Origin: Hyphomicrobium sp.
Lineage (GTDB): Bacteria > Pseudomonadota > Alphaproteobacteria > Rhizobiales > Hyphomicrobiaceae
NCBI GenBank assembly: GCA_025351425.1
Contig: JANXVY010000033.1
Location: 1 to 64,000 of the forward strand
Length of the DNA stretch: 64,000 bases
Direction: 5' to 3'
Part shown: one piece after another, positions 32,195-40,752 of the stretch
Layout: each line of letters opens with the position of its first letter
How positions within the stretch are numbered: the stretch's first letter is position 1
Position numbers and translations under genes: made by a program
The notes under the pieces: model-generated
The model's input: the letters and a program-made list of their open reading frames with translations, nothing else
The model's database searches: none
Told to the model about the DNA's origin: nothing

Positions 32195-32956
32195 TTATGT
32201 CCGCAGCCGGTATCCGGTCTTGAAAATCCACCACACCGCAATCATGCACAGTCCCAGAAACGCCAGAGTGAGCGCCAGGCTCAGCCCGACGCTGACGTCG
32301 GACAGCTCGAAGAAACTCCAGCGGAACCCGCTGATCAGATAAACGACCGGATTGAACAGCGAAACCGTTTGCCAGAACGGCGGCAGCATCTTCACCGAGT
32401 AGAACGTCCCGCCGAGAAACGTCAGCGGCGTTATGATGAGCAGCGGGATGAGCTGCAGTTTTTCGAACCCGTCGGCCCACAGCCCGATCAGGAACCCGAA
32501 CAAGCTGAACGCCACGCACGTCAGCACCAGAAACGTCAGCATCCACACCGGATGCGCGATGTGCAGCGGCACGAACAGGCTCGCAGTCGCCAAGATGATG
32601 AGCCCGAGGATCATCGACTTGCTGGCCGCCGCCCCCACATACCCGAGCACGATCTCGAGCGGCGAGATCGGCGCCGACAACAGCTCGTAGATGGTGCCGG
32701 TGAAGCGCGGGAAATAGATACCGAATGACGCGTTTGCGATGCTCTGCGTCAGCAGCGACAACATGATCAACCCGGGCACGATGAACGCGCCATAGCTGAC
32801 GCCCTCGATCTCGGGGATCCGTCCGCCGATCGCCGATCCGAACACCACAAAATACAGCGCCGTCGACAACACCGGCGACACGATGCTTTGCATCAAGGTG
32901 CGGCGGGCCCGCCCCATCTCGAACCTGTAGATCGCAGCGACCCCGTGAAGGTTCAT
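32195..32956 (-). CDS. ABC-2 type transporter permease (YadH-like)
   Basis: A 253-residue inner-membrane permease with six hydrophobic helices of the ABC2_membrane family ([82 protein letters not shown]). Its partner is the ATPase directly upstream, with a 4-base ATGA overlap. The YadGH-like class exports drugs or polysaccharide; the substrate is unknown. Confidence 0.88.
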   Translation of the reverse strand: MNLHGVAAIYRFEMGRARRTLMQSIVSPVLSTALYFVVFGSAIGGRIPEIEGVSYGAFIVPGLIMLSLLTQSIANASFGIYFPRFTGTIYELLSAPISPLEIVLGYVGAAASKSMILGLIILATASLFVPLHIAHPVWMLTFLVLTCVAFSLFGFLIGLWADGFEKLQLIPLLIITPLTFLGGTFYSVKMLPPFWQTVSLFNPVVYLISGFRWSFFELSDVSVGLSLALTLAFLGLCMIAVWWIFKTGYRLRT

Positions 32957-33879
32957 TTCGAATTCCTCACCAGGTCGACAAAGATGTCTTCGAGCGAACT
33001 TTGGGTCGTGGTCAGATCCTTGAACACGATCCCGGCCGCCCTCAACTCATTCAGCAGCACAGTGATGCCCGTGCGCTCGGCCTTCGTGTCATACGTATAG
33101 ACCAGCTTGGAACCAGCCTCCGTCAGCTCCAGATTGTGGGTAGTCAATCCGGTCGGAATTTCGCTGAGCCGGCTCTGCAGTTCGAGCACGAGCTTCTTTT
33201 TCCCGAGCTTCGCCATCAGCTCGGTCTTGTCCTCGACGAGGATTAGTTCGCCCTTTGCGATGACGCCCACCCGATCGGCCATTTCCTCGGCTTCCTCGAT
33301 GTAATGCGTCGTGAGGATGATGGTCACGCCAGCTGCCCTCAGCGACCGCACGACCTCCCACATATCCTTGCGCAATTCCACATCGACGCCCGCCGTCGGC
33401 TCGTCGAGAAACAGGATCGTCGGCTCGTGCGACAGCGCCTTCGCGATCAGCACGCGGCGTTTCATCCCGCCCGACAGCGTCATGATCTTGTTGTCGCGCT
33501 TGTCCCACAGCGAAAGGTCGCGCAGAACCTTCTCGATGTGGGCGGGGTTCGCAGGTTTTCCAAACAACCCCCGGCTGAAGCTCACCGTATTCCACACCGT
33601 CTCGAACATGTCCGTCGCAAGCTCTTGCGGTACGAGCCCGATCATCGCCCGCACCACGCGGTAATCGCGGATGATGTCCCGTCCATCGATAGCAACATGA
33701 CCGCCGCTCCCGTTGACGATCCCGCAGACGATGTTGATGAGCGTCGTCTTTCCCGCGCCGTTCGGTCCAAGCAGCGCAAAAATCTCGCCCCGCTGGATGT
33801 CGAGATCGACCCGCTTCAAAGCTTCGAAGCCCGTAGCGTAGGTCTTGGAAAGATTACGGATTGAGACGATAGCGTTCAT
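32953..33879 (-). CDS. ABC transporter ATPase (YadG-like)
   Basis: A 308-residue ATPase. Walker A is [14 protein letters not shown], signature [15 protein letters not shown], Walker [16 protein letters not shown], switch His in [13 protein letters not shown]-terminal extension (about residues 225-308) is typical of this ABC-2 exporter class. The ATG at 33879 is preceded by GGAGG-like sequence; the open frame upstream lacks similarity. Confidence 0.9.
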   Translation of the reverse strand: MNAIVSIRNLSKTYATGFEALKRVDLDIQRGEIFALLGPNGAGKTTLINIVCGIVNGSGGHVAIDGRDIIRDYRVVRAMIGLVPQELATDMFETVWNTVSFSRGLFGKPANPAHIEKVLRDLSLWDKRDNKIMTLSGGMKRRVLIAKALSHEPTILFLDEPTAGVDVELRKDMWEVVRSLRAAGVTIILTTHYIEEAEEMADRVGVIAKGELILVEDKTELMAKLGKKKLVLELQSRLSEIPTGLTTHNLELTEAGSKLVYTYDTKAERTGITVLLNELRAAGIVFKDLTTTQSSLEDIFVDLVRNSK

Positions 33880-33961
33880 AGCGGAGGTTATGGTGCGGCG
33901 CGCGCCCGTTCGCAACCCATAAGCTTAAAACTTGCATCGGCGCCTTCCCGGCCCACGCTGC

Positions 33962-34062
33962 AAACAAAATAGCTGCCCGGTCACTGGCTGGAAGCGACCG
34001 GGCAGCCGCGCGCGACGCTGCCTTTGGGGGGAGGGGGATCTCGGCGCCTCGGCAGCATCAAC
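33962..34062 (-). ncRNA. Candidate GsrN-like, EcfG-controlled small RNA
   Basis: The interval has no supported reading frame but has RNA gene organisation on the minus strand. A strong EcfG promoter ends at 34071. From about 34062 the transcript would start, form a 9-bp stem (34051-34059 with 34014-34022, one G-U pair) closing a 28-base loop with GATCCCCCTCCCCCC. It would end with a 10-bp terminator (33996-34005 with 33973-33982) followed by CTATTTTGTTTG. The predicted length is about 101 nt. The stem, C-rich anti-Shine-Dalgarno-like loop and terminator match the layout of GsrN, the sigma-T-dependent stress sRNA of Caulobacter. Start and end are inferred. Confidence 0.65.
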
Positions 34063-34070
34063 GGGGTCCT

Positions 34071-34095
34071 AACGCCTGACGAACCCGTGCGTTCC
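34071..34095 (-). promoter_or_regulatory. EcfG promoter (sRNA candidate)
   Basis: On the minus strand GGAAC, 16 bases, then CGTT: an exact match to the alphaproteobacterial EcfG consensus GGAAC-N16/17-CGTT. It points at the sRNA candidate ending at 33962, with no gene between. Its divergent neighbour at 34147 points the other way. Confidence 0.8.
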
Positions 34096-34146
34096 AACAG
34101 CGGACGTCGTTTTTTTAAGATGCCGCCGGCCGCAGCGTTCCATTGT

Positions 34147-34171
34147 GGAACCACATCTGATCCCGCGCGTT
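34147..34171 (+). promoter_or_regulatory. EcfG promoter (26-codon gene)
   Basis: GGAAC at 34147-34151, 16 bases, CGTT at 34168-34171. It lies 86 bases upstream of the small gene at 34257 and is the nearest upstream promoter I can see for the HWE kinase gene. Confidence 0.75.
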
Positions 34172-34256
34172 GAACACCATCGACGGCGTCAAGGGGTCAT
34201 CGACCCGTGTACGGTCCGTCGTTACAGACAAGTATGAGACAAGAAGGAGTTTTCCC

Positions 34257-34337
34257 ATGCGCGACGTGATTTTGTGGCTCGCTGGCGTTCCGATCGTTGC
34301 GATCATCGCAATGCATTTTTTAGGCTTCTTGAAATGA
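34257..34337 (+). CDS. 26-residue single-pass membrane protein
   Basis: A very short gene: MRDVILWLAGVPIVAIIAMH and a further six residues ending GFLK. The ATG at 34257 is preceded by AAGGAG at good spacing. The product is almost wholly one membrane helix with a short charged N-terminus (RD). An exact EcfG promoter lies upstream, so it is likely induced by general stress. Tiny hydrophobic proteins of this sort occur in alphaproteobacterial stress regulons; no family name is claimed. It is about 210 bases from the kinase gene that follows. Confidence 0.6.
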   Translation: MRDVILWLAGVPIVAIIAMHFLGFLK

Positions 34338-34546
34338 ACGCGGCCGTTTGCCCTCCGTAGGCTTTTGAAACACCTGAGTGCAAAACGCTTTTCGTTCGCG
34401 CCGCCGCACACCGTATGGTTTAAAGGCCGCAAGTAGGGCCCTTCGCTGCCCACATCCGGGCGGCGACGCCACAGAAAACACGGCTTCGCCCACCGCAAGT
34501 GCCCGAGCAGTAACGGCAAGGACAAATTGCACGCTATCAGAGGATA

Positions 34547-36946
34547 TTGTTCTCCTACAAAATGACAGCGCGCCCCATTACCTTCCATCTCCGCATGCTG
34601 GTCGCGGCGATGCTCGCACCGCTGCTGGCGTTCAGCGGATTTTTGGTATGGCAATTCGCCCAGCACGAACGCGAATTCTATGAGAACAGCATTATCCGCA
34701 GCGCCGAGTCTGCCGCCATCGATATTGATCGGGAAATCCAATCGACGTTGATCACTTTGAAGACGCTAGCGGGCGCTCACGCGTTGGAGGTCGACGACCT
34801 GGCGTCATTCCATCGCCGCGCCCGCTCCACATTCCCTCCCGGCATTACGGTTCTCTTGTTGGATACCGGTCTCCAGCAAAGAGTAAATACCCTGGTCGAG
34901 TACGGAGCACCGCTGCCGAAATCGGCCAACCCCGAGGGCCACCAAAAGGTGATCGATACCGGAGCGCCACAAGTTTCGGATGCGTTCATCGGCCTGGTAT
35001 CCAAACGTCTGGTCGTCGACGTTTCCTATCCGGTTCGCATCGGCGGCACCGTCAAATACATTCTGGTTGCAGCTTTTGATACCGTGTTATTGTCGAAACT
35101 CCTGGAAAGCCAGTCGCTCCCTGAGGGCTGGATCAGCGGCCTCACGGACCGCACCGGCCGTGTCATTGGCCGCTCCGCCCAGCCTGAGACTTACATCGGA
35201 AGAATTCTACCCGCCGAGCTGCTGTCCCGCCGCGACGAAACGCGGCCCTTCATAACGCATAATCTGGATGGTGAACCCGTTCTTCGGGCAGTAGCCAAGA
35301 GCGTAACGACCGGTTGGGTTGCAGCCGTGACCGTTCCCCTCAGTATCGTCGACAAAGCCTCCCGCTCGACGGTCTGGATTGTGCTGCTCGCGGGCGCACT
35401 CTTGACCGCATTGTCCATGAGTCTCGCAACCGTCATCGGCACGCGCATGACCGCCCCGCTCTTGCAGGCAGCCGAATTCGCGCGCGACCCCGACGCGCAG
35501 AACTCCCCGCCCCCATCGTCGACGTTGAGCGAAGCCGATGCGGTCGCGGCAGCCCTCGCCGACAGCAGGCTCAAGCTCCGGCTGACACTTGAAAGCGCAG
35601 GGATCGGAATTTATGAATGGGATATCCATGAGAATGAATTGCGTTGGGACGAAACGATCCGGGCGCAATTCGCCCTTCCCTCAAATCAAAGCGCCAATCT
35701 CGACGTGTTTAAGGCCGCCATTCACCCCAATGACCTTCACGCCGTTCGCGACGCCTATGCAAAGGCAATGGATCCCGTCAACGTTGGCAAATATCAGGCA
35801 GAATATCGCGTCATCGGCCTTTCGGATGGTGTGCAGCGATGGCTCGCAGCAACCGGCCACGTCTTGTTCAAGGCCGGCAAACCCGTGCGCATTTTGGGCA
35901 CCAGCCGCGACATCACACTGAGAAAACATACCGAGCAAGGGCTTGCGCGCAACGAGGTCCGGCTGAAAACCGCGCTCGAGGCGGGCGGGATGGGCACATG
36001 GCAGCACGACATCGGCAATGGCACCCTTGCCATCGATGAAACCTACGCCCGGCTCTTGGGGCTCCCTCCAGGCCAACACGCTGTGTCCGCAGCTGAACTC
36101 CTGGCGAATATCGTTCATCCCGACGACCGTGGCCTCATCGAACAAACTCGCGAGAAACTGAAGTCGGGCGAGCGCCAACAGATCGAGTACCGTATTATTC
36201 GGCCGTCCGATCACGAAATCCGGTGGCTGCGCAGTGCAGCGAGTCGTTTGCCGGCAACGGATGCATCGGTAATTGCAATTGTCGGCATCGATTTCGATAT
36301 CACCGACCGGAAATCGTTCGAGCAGCGCCAATTCCTGATGGCGCGCGAACTAGCCCACCGGGTCAAGAATACCTTCGCCGTGCTGCAATCGATCATGAAT
36401 GCCACCTTCCGCACGACACCCGATCCGAAGAAATTCGTCGAAGTCTTCAGCGGCCGCCTGGCGAGTATGGCGTCTGCCCACGATACCCTCATCAGCTCGA
36501 TGAAGGGCGCCGAACTCGGCACCCTGATCCGCTCGCAACTGTCAGCCTACATTGATGCCGGCCGCTTGACGGCTAACGGGCCGTCCGTATCCGTGCCGGA
36601 AGATGCCGCCATTCCCCTGGGTCTGGCCATCCACGAACTCGCCACCAACGCTGCCAAGTATGGTGCCCTTTCGAAGGTCGAGGGACGCGTCGTGCTCGAA
36701 TGGACCGTTACGTCAGACGACGACACGGGCTTTTCTATTCTAACGATGAAATGGCTCGAAATCGGCGGGCCAACTGTAAAGCGCTCGGGCTATAAAGGCT
36801 TTGGATCGACGCTGATCCATGCCGCGGTGCCCCGCGGGAGCATCAGCACTCGCTTTGAAGAGAGCGGTGTTATCTGCGATATCGTGTTGCGTTTCAAACC
36901 CGTTCCAACCGCCCTGAACTCGCCTGACCACGAACCACTCGTTTGA
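34547..36946 (+). CDS. HWE-family sensor histidine kinase with two PAS domains
   Basis: A sensor kinase of about 799 residues. An N-terminal membrane helix, a long periplasmic sensor region and a second helix near residue 283 (STVWIVLLAGALLTALSMSL) come first. Two PAS/PAC-like domains follow (SAGIGIYEWDIHENELRW and EAGGMGTWQHDIGNGTLAIDE), then the HWE core: phospho-His604 in ELAHRVKNTFAVLQS, N-box AIHELATNAAKYGALS and a G-box. HWE/HisKA2 kinases commonly feed PhyR in the general stress response; that role here is inferred from the location. The start is unsettled: TTG at 34547 or ATG at 34562; the ribosome site fits neither well. Confidence 0.9.
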   Translation: MFSYKMTARPITFHLRMLVAAMLAPLLAFSGFLVWQFAQHEREFYENSIIRSAESAAIDIDREIQSTLITLKTLAGAHALEVDDLASFHRRARSTFPPGITVLLLDTGLQQRVNTLVEYGAPLPKSANPEGHQKVIDTGAPQVSDAFIGLVSKRLVVDVSYPVRIGGTVKYILVAAFDTVLLSKLLESQSLPEGWISGLTDRTGRVIGRSAQPETYIGRILPAELLSRRDETRPFITHNLDGEPVLRAVAKSVTTGWVAAVTVPLSIVDKASRSTVWIVLLAGALLTALSMSLATVIGTRMTAPLLQAAEFARDPDAQNSPPPSSTLSEADAVAAALADSRLKLRLTLESAGIGIYEWDIHENELRWDETIRAQFALPSNQSANLDVFKAAIHPNDLHAVRDAYAKAMDPVNVGKYQAEYRVIGLSDGVQRWLAATGHVLFKAGKPVRILGTSRDITLRKHTEQGLARNEVRLKTALEAGGMGTWQHDIGNGTLAIDETYARLLGLPPGQHAVSAAELLANIVHPDDRGLIEQTREKLKSGERQQIEYRIIRPSDHEIRWLRSAASRLPATDASVIAIVGIDFDITDRKSFEQRQFLMARELAHRVKNTFAVLQSIMNATFRTTPDPKKFVEVFSGRLASMASAHDTLISSMKGAELGTLIRSQLSAYIDAGRLTANGPSVSVPEDAAIPLGLAIHELATNAAKYGALSKVEGRVVLEWTVTSDDDTGFSILTMKWLEIGGPTVKRSGYKGFGSTLIHAAVPRGSISTRFEESGVICDIVLRFKPVPTALNSPDHEPLV

Positions 36947-36992
36947 AGCAAAGCGAGAGGGCCAATCCAACAAGCTTGGGCGTCTCCAGAGA

Positions 36993-37144
36993 CTAAAGAC
37001 AATGGCAACGAACGGTTTCGCCACCATACGTCGTATAGGTTCCCGTCGCGGCATCGAAGGACCGCAACGTGTCTGCGCTCCGGCCATATCCGTCGTCGCC
37101 GTAATAATCGCTCCGAGGAAGGTGCCGAGAATTGAGACCGGCAT
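36993..37144 (-). pseudogene. Possible frameshifted small secreted protein
   Basis: On the minus strand, the ATG at 37144 opens a signal-peptide-like MPVSILGTFLGAIITATTDM ending MAGAQ. A different frame carries a tail typical of small exported alphaproteobacterial proteins (RSFDAATGTYTTYGGETVRC). One frameshift near 37075 would join them into a protein of about 50 residues. It could be a decayed gene or a coincidence. The interval 36947-37287 otherwise holds only the EcfG promoter at 37241. Confidence 0.3.
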
Positions 37145-37240
37145 GGTTCCAAATTTTCCGTCGTTTAAAAATGAAAACGGCAATTGATGCCCCACCAACT
37201 CGACAATTCTGATTACCCGAGCCTCCACGACTTTCGCGAC

Positions 37241-37265
37241 GGAACAACCTTCTCCACGCTGCGTT
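37241..37265 (+). promoter_or_regulatory. EcfG promoter (sugar dehydrogenase gene)
   Basis: GGAAC, 16 bases, CGTTT. It ends 22 bases before the ATG at 37288, so the leader would be very short, with an AGGAGGA ribosome site inside it. Confidence 0.8.
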
Positions 37266-37287
37266 TGCAGCCAAGGAGGACTTTCCC

Positions 37288-38676
37288 ATGACCCGCCCAG
37301 TGACCCGACCCAAGAACTGCTCGCCCTCGCGCCATTCCGTCCCGTTGCTTTTGACAGCAACCCTTGCAGCATCGGCCCTGACCGGTTGTGGCGATCAGGC
37401 GTCGTTGCCAAAGAACGCTGACACGGGCCCCGACCCCACCTTGCCGAATGCGAAATCGTCAACAATCCCAACGGTCAACATTGCCCCCGCGCGCGGCTGG
37501 CCGGAAGGCCGCAAACCGGCCCCATCCCCGGGCTTGACTGTCACCGCCTACGCAACGGGGCTGGATCATCCGCGATGGTTGCACGTTCTGCCCAACGGCG
37601 ATGTTCTGGTCGCGGAAACCAACGGCCCCGAGCGCCCAAGTGATAAGTCGGGCATAAAGGGTTGGGTGATGACACAAGTGCAACGGCGCGCAGGAGCCAC
37701 CTCGCCGAGCGCCGATCGGATCACCTTGTTGCGTGGCATGACACCCGAGGGCTTGGCCGAAACCAAATCACCCTTCTTGACCGGATTGCATTCGCCATTT
37801 GGCATGGCCCTCGTCGGTGCGGATTTCTACGTGGCCAATACCGATGCAGTGTTGAAATTTCCATATTCCCAAGGCGCGATCAGCATCACCGGCGCAGGTG
37901 TCAAACTTGAAGATCTCCCGGCCGGTCCGATCAATCACCACTGGACCAAAGATCTCGTCGCAAGCCCAGACGGCTCGAAACTGTATGCCTCGGTCGGGTC
38001 GAATAGCAACGTCGCCGAAAATGGGATCGAGAACGAAATCAATCGCGCGGCGATCTTGGAGATCGACCGGCATTCCGGAAAATCTCGCGTTTTTGCATCC
38101 GGCCTCAGAAACCCGAACGGATTGTCATGGAATCCCACAACGCACGACCTATGGTGCGTCGTGAACGAGCGCGACGAACTCGGTAGCGACCTCGTGCCCG
38201 ACTACATGACGAGCGTCAAGGACGGTGCATTTTATGGCTGGCCATACAGTTATTATGGACAGCATATCGATACGCGCACGCCCGAACAAAAACCAGATCT
38301 TGTAAAATCCGCCATCAAACCCGATTATGCGCTCGGCGCCCACACTGCCTCGCTGGGCCTCACCTTCAATACGTCGAATGCTTTGCCTGCGCGCTTTGCG
38401 GGCGGCGCATTTGTCGGCCAGCACGGTTCCTGGAATCGGATCCCCTTGAGTGGGTACAAGGTCGTCTTCATTCCATTCTCGCAAGGCCGTCCGAGCGGAA
38501 GCCCGCAAGATGTGCTGACAGGCTTCGTCGACGCCGACGGAAACGCCTTTGGCCGCCCCGTAGGTATAGCCATCGACAAGACGGGCGCGCTATTGGTGGC
38601 CGACGATGTCGGGAATACGATCTGGCGCGTAACCGCTGCGCCAACCCAACAGACCAACGCTGCTCCTCAGCAATAA
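37288..38676 (+). CDS. PQQ-dependent sugar dehydrogenase-like lipoprotein (sorbosone dehydrogenase family)
   Basis: A 462-residue exported lipoprotein. The N-terminus has a hydrophobic run and lipobox LTGC (near residue 34). The mature part is a six-bladed propeller of the soluble PQQ glucose/L-sorbosone dehydrogenase family: GLDHPRWLHVLPNGDVLVAE, HSPFGMALVGADFYVANTD, FASGLRNPNGLSWNP, FVGQHGSWNR and PVGIAIDKTGALLVADD. It would oxidise aldose-like sugars in the periplasm if PQQ is available. The EcfG promoter directly upstream makes it a likely stress gene. It ends convergent with phyR at the terminator at 38691. Confidence 0.88.
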   Translation: MTRPVTRPKNCSPSRHSVPLLLTATLAASALTGCGDQASLPKNADTGPDPTLPNAKSSTIPTVNIAPARGWPEGRKPAPSPGLTVTAYATGLDHPRWLHVLPNGDVLVAETNGPERPSDKSGIKGWVMTQVQRRAGATSPSADRITLLRGMTPEGLAETKSPFLTGLHSPFGMALVGADFYVANTDAVLKFPYSQGAISITGAGVKLEDLPAGPINHHWTKDLVASPDGSKLYASVGSNSNVAENGIENEINRAAILEIDRHSGKSRVFASGLRNPNGLSWNPTTHDLWCVVNERDELGSDLVPDYMTSVKDGAFYGWPYSYYGQHIDTRTPEQKPDLVKSAIKPDYALGAHTASLGLTFNTSNALPARFAGGAFVGQHGSWNRIPLSGYKVVFIPFSQGRPSGSPQDVLTGFVDADGNAFGRPVGIAIDKTGALLVADDVGNTIWRVTAAPTQQTNAAPQQ

Positions 38677-38690
38677 CATCCAAAAAAGAA

Positions 38691-38713
38691 AAGGCCGGCA
38701 ATTGACCGGCCTT
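38691..38713 (-). terminator. Intrinsic terminator of phyR
   Basis: AAGGCCGG, a 7-base loop, CCGGCCTT. On the minus strand it is followed by TTTTCTTTTTT. It lies 36 bases beyond the phyR stop and may also serve the convergent dehydrogenase gene. Confidence 0.8.
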
Positions 38714-38748
38714 GACTTTACATAGACTGAGAAAAAGCAGTTCAAACG

Positions 38749-39543
38749 TCAGGCTGCATTAAGGGCAGCCTTGTTTTCGAAAAAGAGCGCCTGACTGATG
38801 ATGGCCTTCACCGTTTCAGGCTGGAACGGTTTGTTGATCAGGAAAGTCGGCTCAGGCCGCTTCCCGGTAAGGAGACGTTCGGGATATGCGGTAATAAAGA
38901 TAATGGGAACTTGGAACGAGCCGAGAATTTCATTTACGGCCTCGAGGCCGGAGCTGCCGTCCGCAAGTTGCACGTCCGCGAGCACCAGACCCGGTTGATG
39001 TTTCGAAAATGCTGCAACCGCTTCCTTGTGCGTGGTCGCCGTCGCACACACACGATGGCCCAACGACGTCACGAGTTCAGCAAGATCGAGAGCAATCAGT
39101 GGTTCGTCCTCGATGATGAGCACCGACGTGGCGACTTGCTCCGCGATCTCTTGCCCCGCCTGATCGATCAACGCGCTGATCTCTGCCACATCGCAATCCA
39201 TGGCCGTCGCTGCGTCTTCAATCAACAACCCTTCGACGGCGACCAGCAAAAACGCCTGTCGCGGCCGATGACTGATCCCCTCGAGATGACGGGCCGGCGC
39301 ATCGGCCAAACTCACCCGCTCCTCCCGCGTGGCATTCACCTTTACCGAGTCCCAAACTTTGAGGAAGGTATGGAAAATTGCCGGCTTGGTAGGCATGTCT
39401 TTAGGAAACAGCGAACTGTCCGCCACCAATGCCTCGAGCATCGCAACCACGTAGGCATCTCCGCTCGCCTGACTGCCAGACAGAGCGCGTGCAAATCGCC
39501 GCAAGTACGGTAGCTGAGGTGCAATAGTTTCCGACAACGACAT
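38749..39543 (-). CDS. phyR: General stress response anti-anti-sigma regulator PhyR
   Basis: A 264-residue regulator in two parts. Residues 1-130 are an EcfG-like sigma domain (LPYLRRFARALSGSQASGDAYV, PRQAFLLVAVEGL) that cannot bind DNA. Residues 140-264 are a receiver with acidic pair EDE and phospho-acceptor Asp190 in LVLADVQLADG. When phosphorylated, PhyR captures NepR and frees EcfG. The ATG at 39543 gives the standard length; the longer frame would cross no similarity. Its own EcfG promoter at 39585 gives positive feedback. Confidence 0.97.
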   Translation of the reverse strand: MSLSETIAPQLPYLRRFARALSGSQASGDAYVVAMLEALVADSSLFPKDMPTKPAIFHTFLKVWDSVKVNATREERVSLADAPARHLEGISHRPRQAFLLVAVEGLLIEDAATAMDCDVAEISALIDQAGQEIAEQVATSVLIIEDEPLIALDLAELVTSLGHRVCATATTHKEAVAAFSKHQPGLVLADVQLADGSSGLEAVNEILGSFQVPIIFITAYPERLLTGKRPEPTFLINKPFQPETVKAIISQALFFENKAALNAA

Positions 39544-39584
39544 GCGTGCGTCCCTCATGAACAATAAGCCCAGCGCTGCCAACT

Positions 39585-39609
39585 AACGCTTGATGGTAGA
39601 AAAAGTTCC
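39585..39609 (-). promoter_or_regulatory. EcfG promoter (phyR)
   Basis: On the minus strand GGAAC, 16 bases, CGTT. It lies 42 bases upstream of the phyR ATG. Confidence 0.85.
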
Positions 39610-39642
39610 TATGACTTACCATTTTTAGCAAACCGCCGAACG

Positions 39643-40197
39643 TCACGAAGAAATATTTTTGATCTGGCCCACCAAGGATCGCATCCAATGAGCGCCTTTT
39701 TCTACCGCTGGCGCCAAAGTGGCCTGCGCATCCATTTGCGACAGCCGGCCAACCAGCCGTTCGACATTGGATAGCAGACCCGGCGCCGCATCGGAAGCCT
39801 GCGCCGCAGTGTCTTGCAAGCGGCGCGCGACGGCCCTCCCATAGTCGTCCGCTTGCCGCCGGTAATCATGGAACTGGTCGCTCCATGTGACGGGTGCGCG
39901 CTTCCCGCTCATTACGACAACAGCGATCAGAGCGCCACCCATGGCTGCAATCGCCAGCGCCGTCAGGGGCTGCCGTCGAATTTCCGCTTGCAGCTTATCC
40001 GCTCCAGCCGACGCTTGAACCATCGCTGTATGACCATAGCTCGAAAGTTGACTGTTGAGTTGATCGAATTGCGACCGCAGTCCTGCCAGGACGGCTTCGT
40101 GCTCGCCCGCATCGGCGCTGAAACTCGTTTGATCGCTCGATGTGGCCGGAAAGAGATTTACATTGGCGGTAGCACTTGGGCTCGATTGCGAATTCAT
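39643..40197 (-). CDS. Stress-linked membrane-anchored coiled-coil protein
   Basis: A 184-residue protein. A helical N-terminal half (HEAVLAGLRSQFDQLNSQLSSYG) leads to KLQAEIRRQPLTALAIAAMGGALIAVVVMS, a membrane segment preceded by the RRxPL pattern of ElaB/YqjD/DUF883-type proteins. A polar C-terminal region (YRRQADDYGRAVARRLQDT) follows. It may tether membrane-associated complexes; its role is unknown. The ATG at 40197 was chosen because upstream sequence contains an EcfG promoter. It lies divergent to a three-gene set of similar proteins. Confidence 0.7.
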   Translation of the reverse strand: MNSQSSPSATANVNLFPATSSDQTSFSADAGEHEAVLAGLRSQFDQLNSQLSSYGHTAMVQASAGADKLQAEIRRQPLTALAIAAMGGALIAVVVMSGKRAPVTWSDQFHDYRRQADDYGRAVARRLQDTAAQASDAAPGLLSNVERLVGRLSQMDAQATLAPAVEKGAHWMRSLVGQIKNISS

Positions 40198-40276
40198 TGG
40201 CGTTTCAACCCTCTTGAAATTGGAAACTCGGGCCGCGCTGCACTTCAGCTCATCAGGCGACGCGGCACGGCAGTGA

Positions 40277-40301
40277 AACGCCGGGAAACGAAATCCGTTC
40301 C
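40277..40301 (-). promoter_or_regulatory. EcfG promoter (gene at 39643)
   Basis: On the minus strand GGAAC, 16 bases, CGTT, 80 bases upstream of the ATG at 40197. It lies back to back with the plus-strand promoter at 40334. Confidence 0.8.
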
Positions 40302-40333
40302 AGCCAAAACTTTGCCGGGCGCTGGCATTCAGC

Positions 40334-40358
40334 GGAACCAATCCGGTAGCGGTACGTT
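40334..40358 (+). promoter_or_regulatory. EcfG promoter (operon 40392-43441)
   Basis: GGAAC, 16 bases, CGTT, 34 bases before the ATG at 40392. It should drive the four genes that follow. Confidence 0.8.
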
Positions 40359-40391
40359 CTGCCACCGAACGCACAATTTTTGGAGGAACTG

Positions 40392-40685
40392 ATGAGTGAG
40401 TTCGCAGCTGTGAAAGAAGTCACCGGTCCGAAACGTCAGATCGACGTCAAGTCGGGCAATGGCATTGCCGATCAAATCGATTTGCTGAAAACCGATATCG
40501 CTGGCCTCGCAACCAAGATGGCCGAAGTCGGCAGGGCGCAACTCGGCGATACAGTCGGCACCGTGCAGCAGACGGCAAAATCTAAGGCCGACGATTTGGA
40601 AGCGGCCGTTCGAAACAGCCCGATGCAATCGGTCGCAATCTCCGTCGGCATCGGCTTTCTTTTGGGGCTCGTCCTCACGCGCTGA
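40392..40685 (+). CDS. DUF883-like membrane-anchored protein
   Basis: A 97-residue protein: a helical N-terminal region (DQIDLLKTDIAGLATKMAEV, DTVGTVQQTAKSKADDL), then RNSPMQSVAISVGIGFLLGL, the single C-terminal membrane segment of the ElaB/YqjD/DUF883 class. In enterobacteria such proteins anchor ribosomes or other proteins to the inner membrane in stationary phase; here this is only a family-level guess. Preceded by GGAGGAACT and an EcfG promoter. Confidence 0.75.
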   Translation: MSEFAAVKEVTGPKRQIDVKSGNGIADQIDLLKTDIAGLATKMAEVGRAQLGDTVGTVQQTAKSKADDLEAAVRNSPMQSVAISVGIGFLLGLVLTR

Positions 40686-40752
40686 CGTCAGCTCACCAAC
40701 CGAAATCCAATAAACGAACGCCCCATTCAACCCTTTCTACAGGAGAACACTC

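Noticed and set aside
34115-34741. 208-residue minus-strand open frame over the sRNA-promoter region and kinase start
   Set aside because: It overlaps a well-supported small gene and the kinase start, and the product has no domain.
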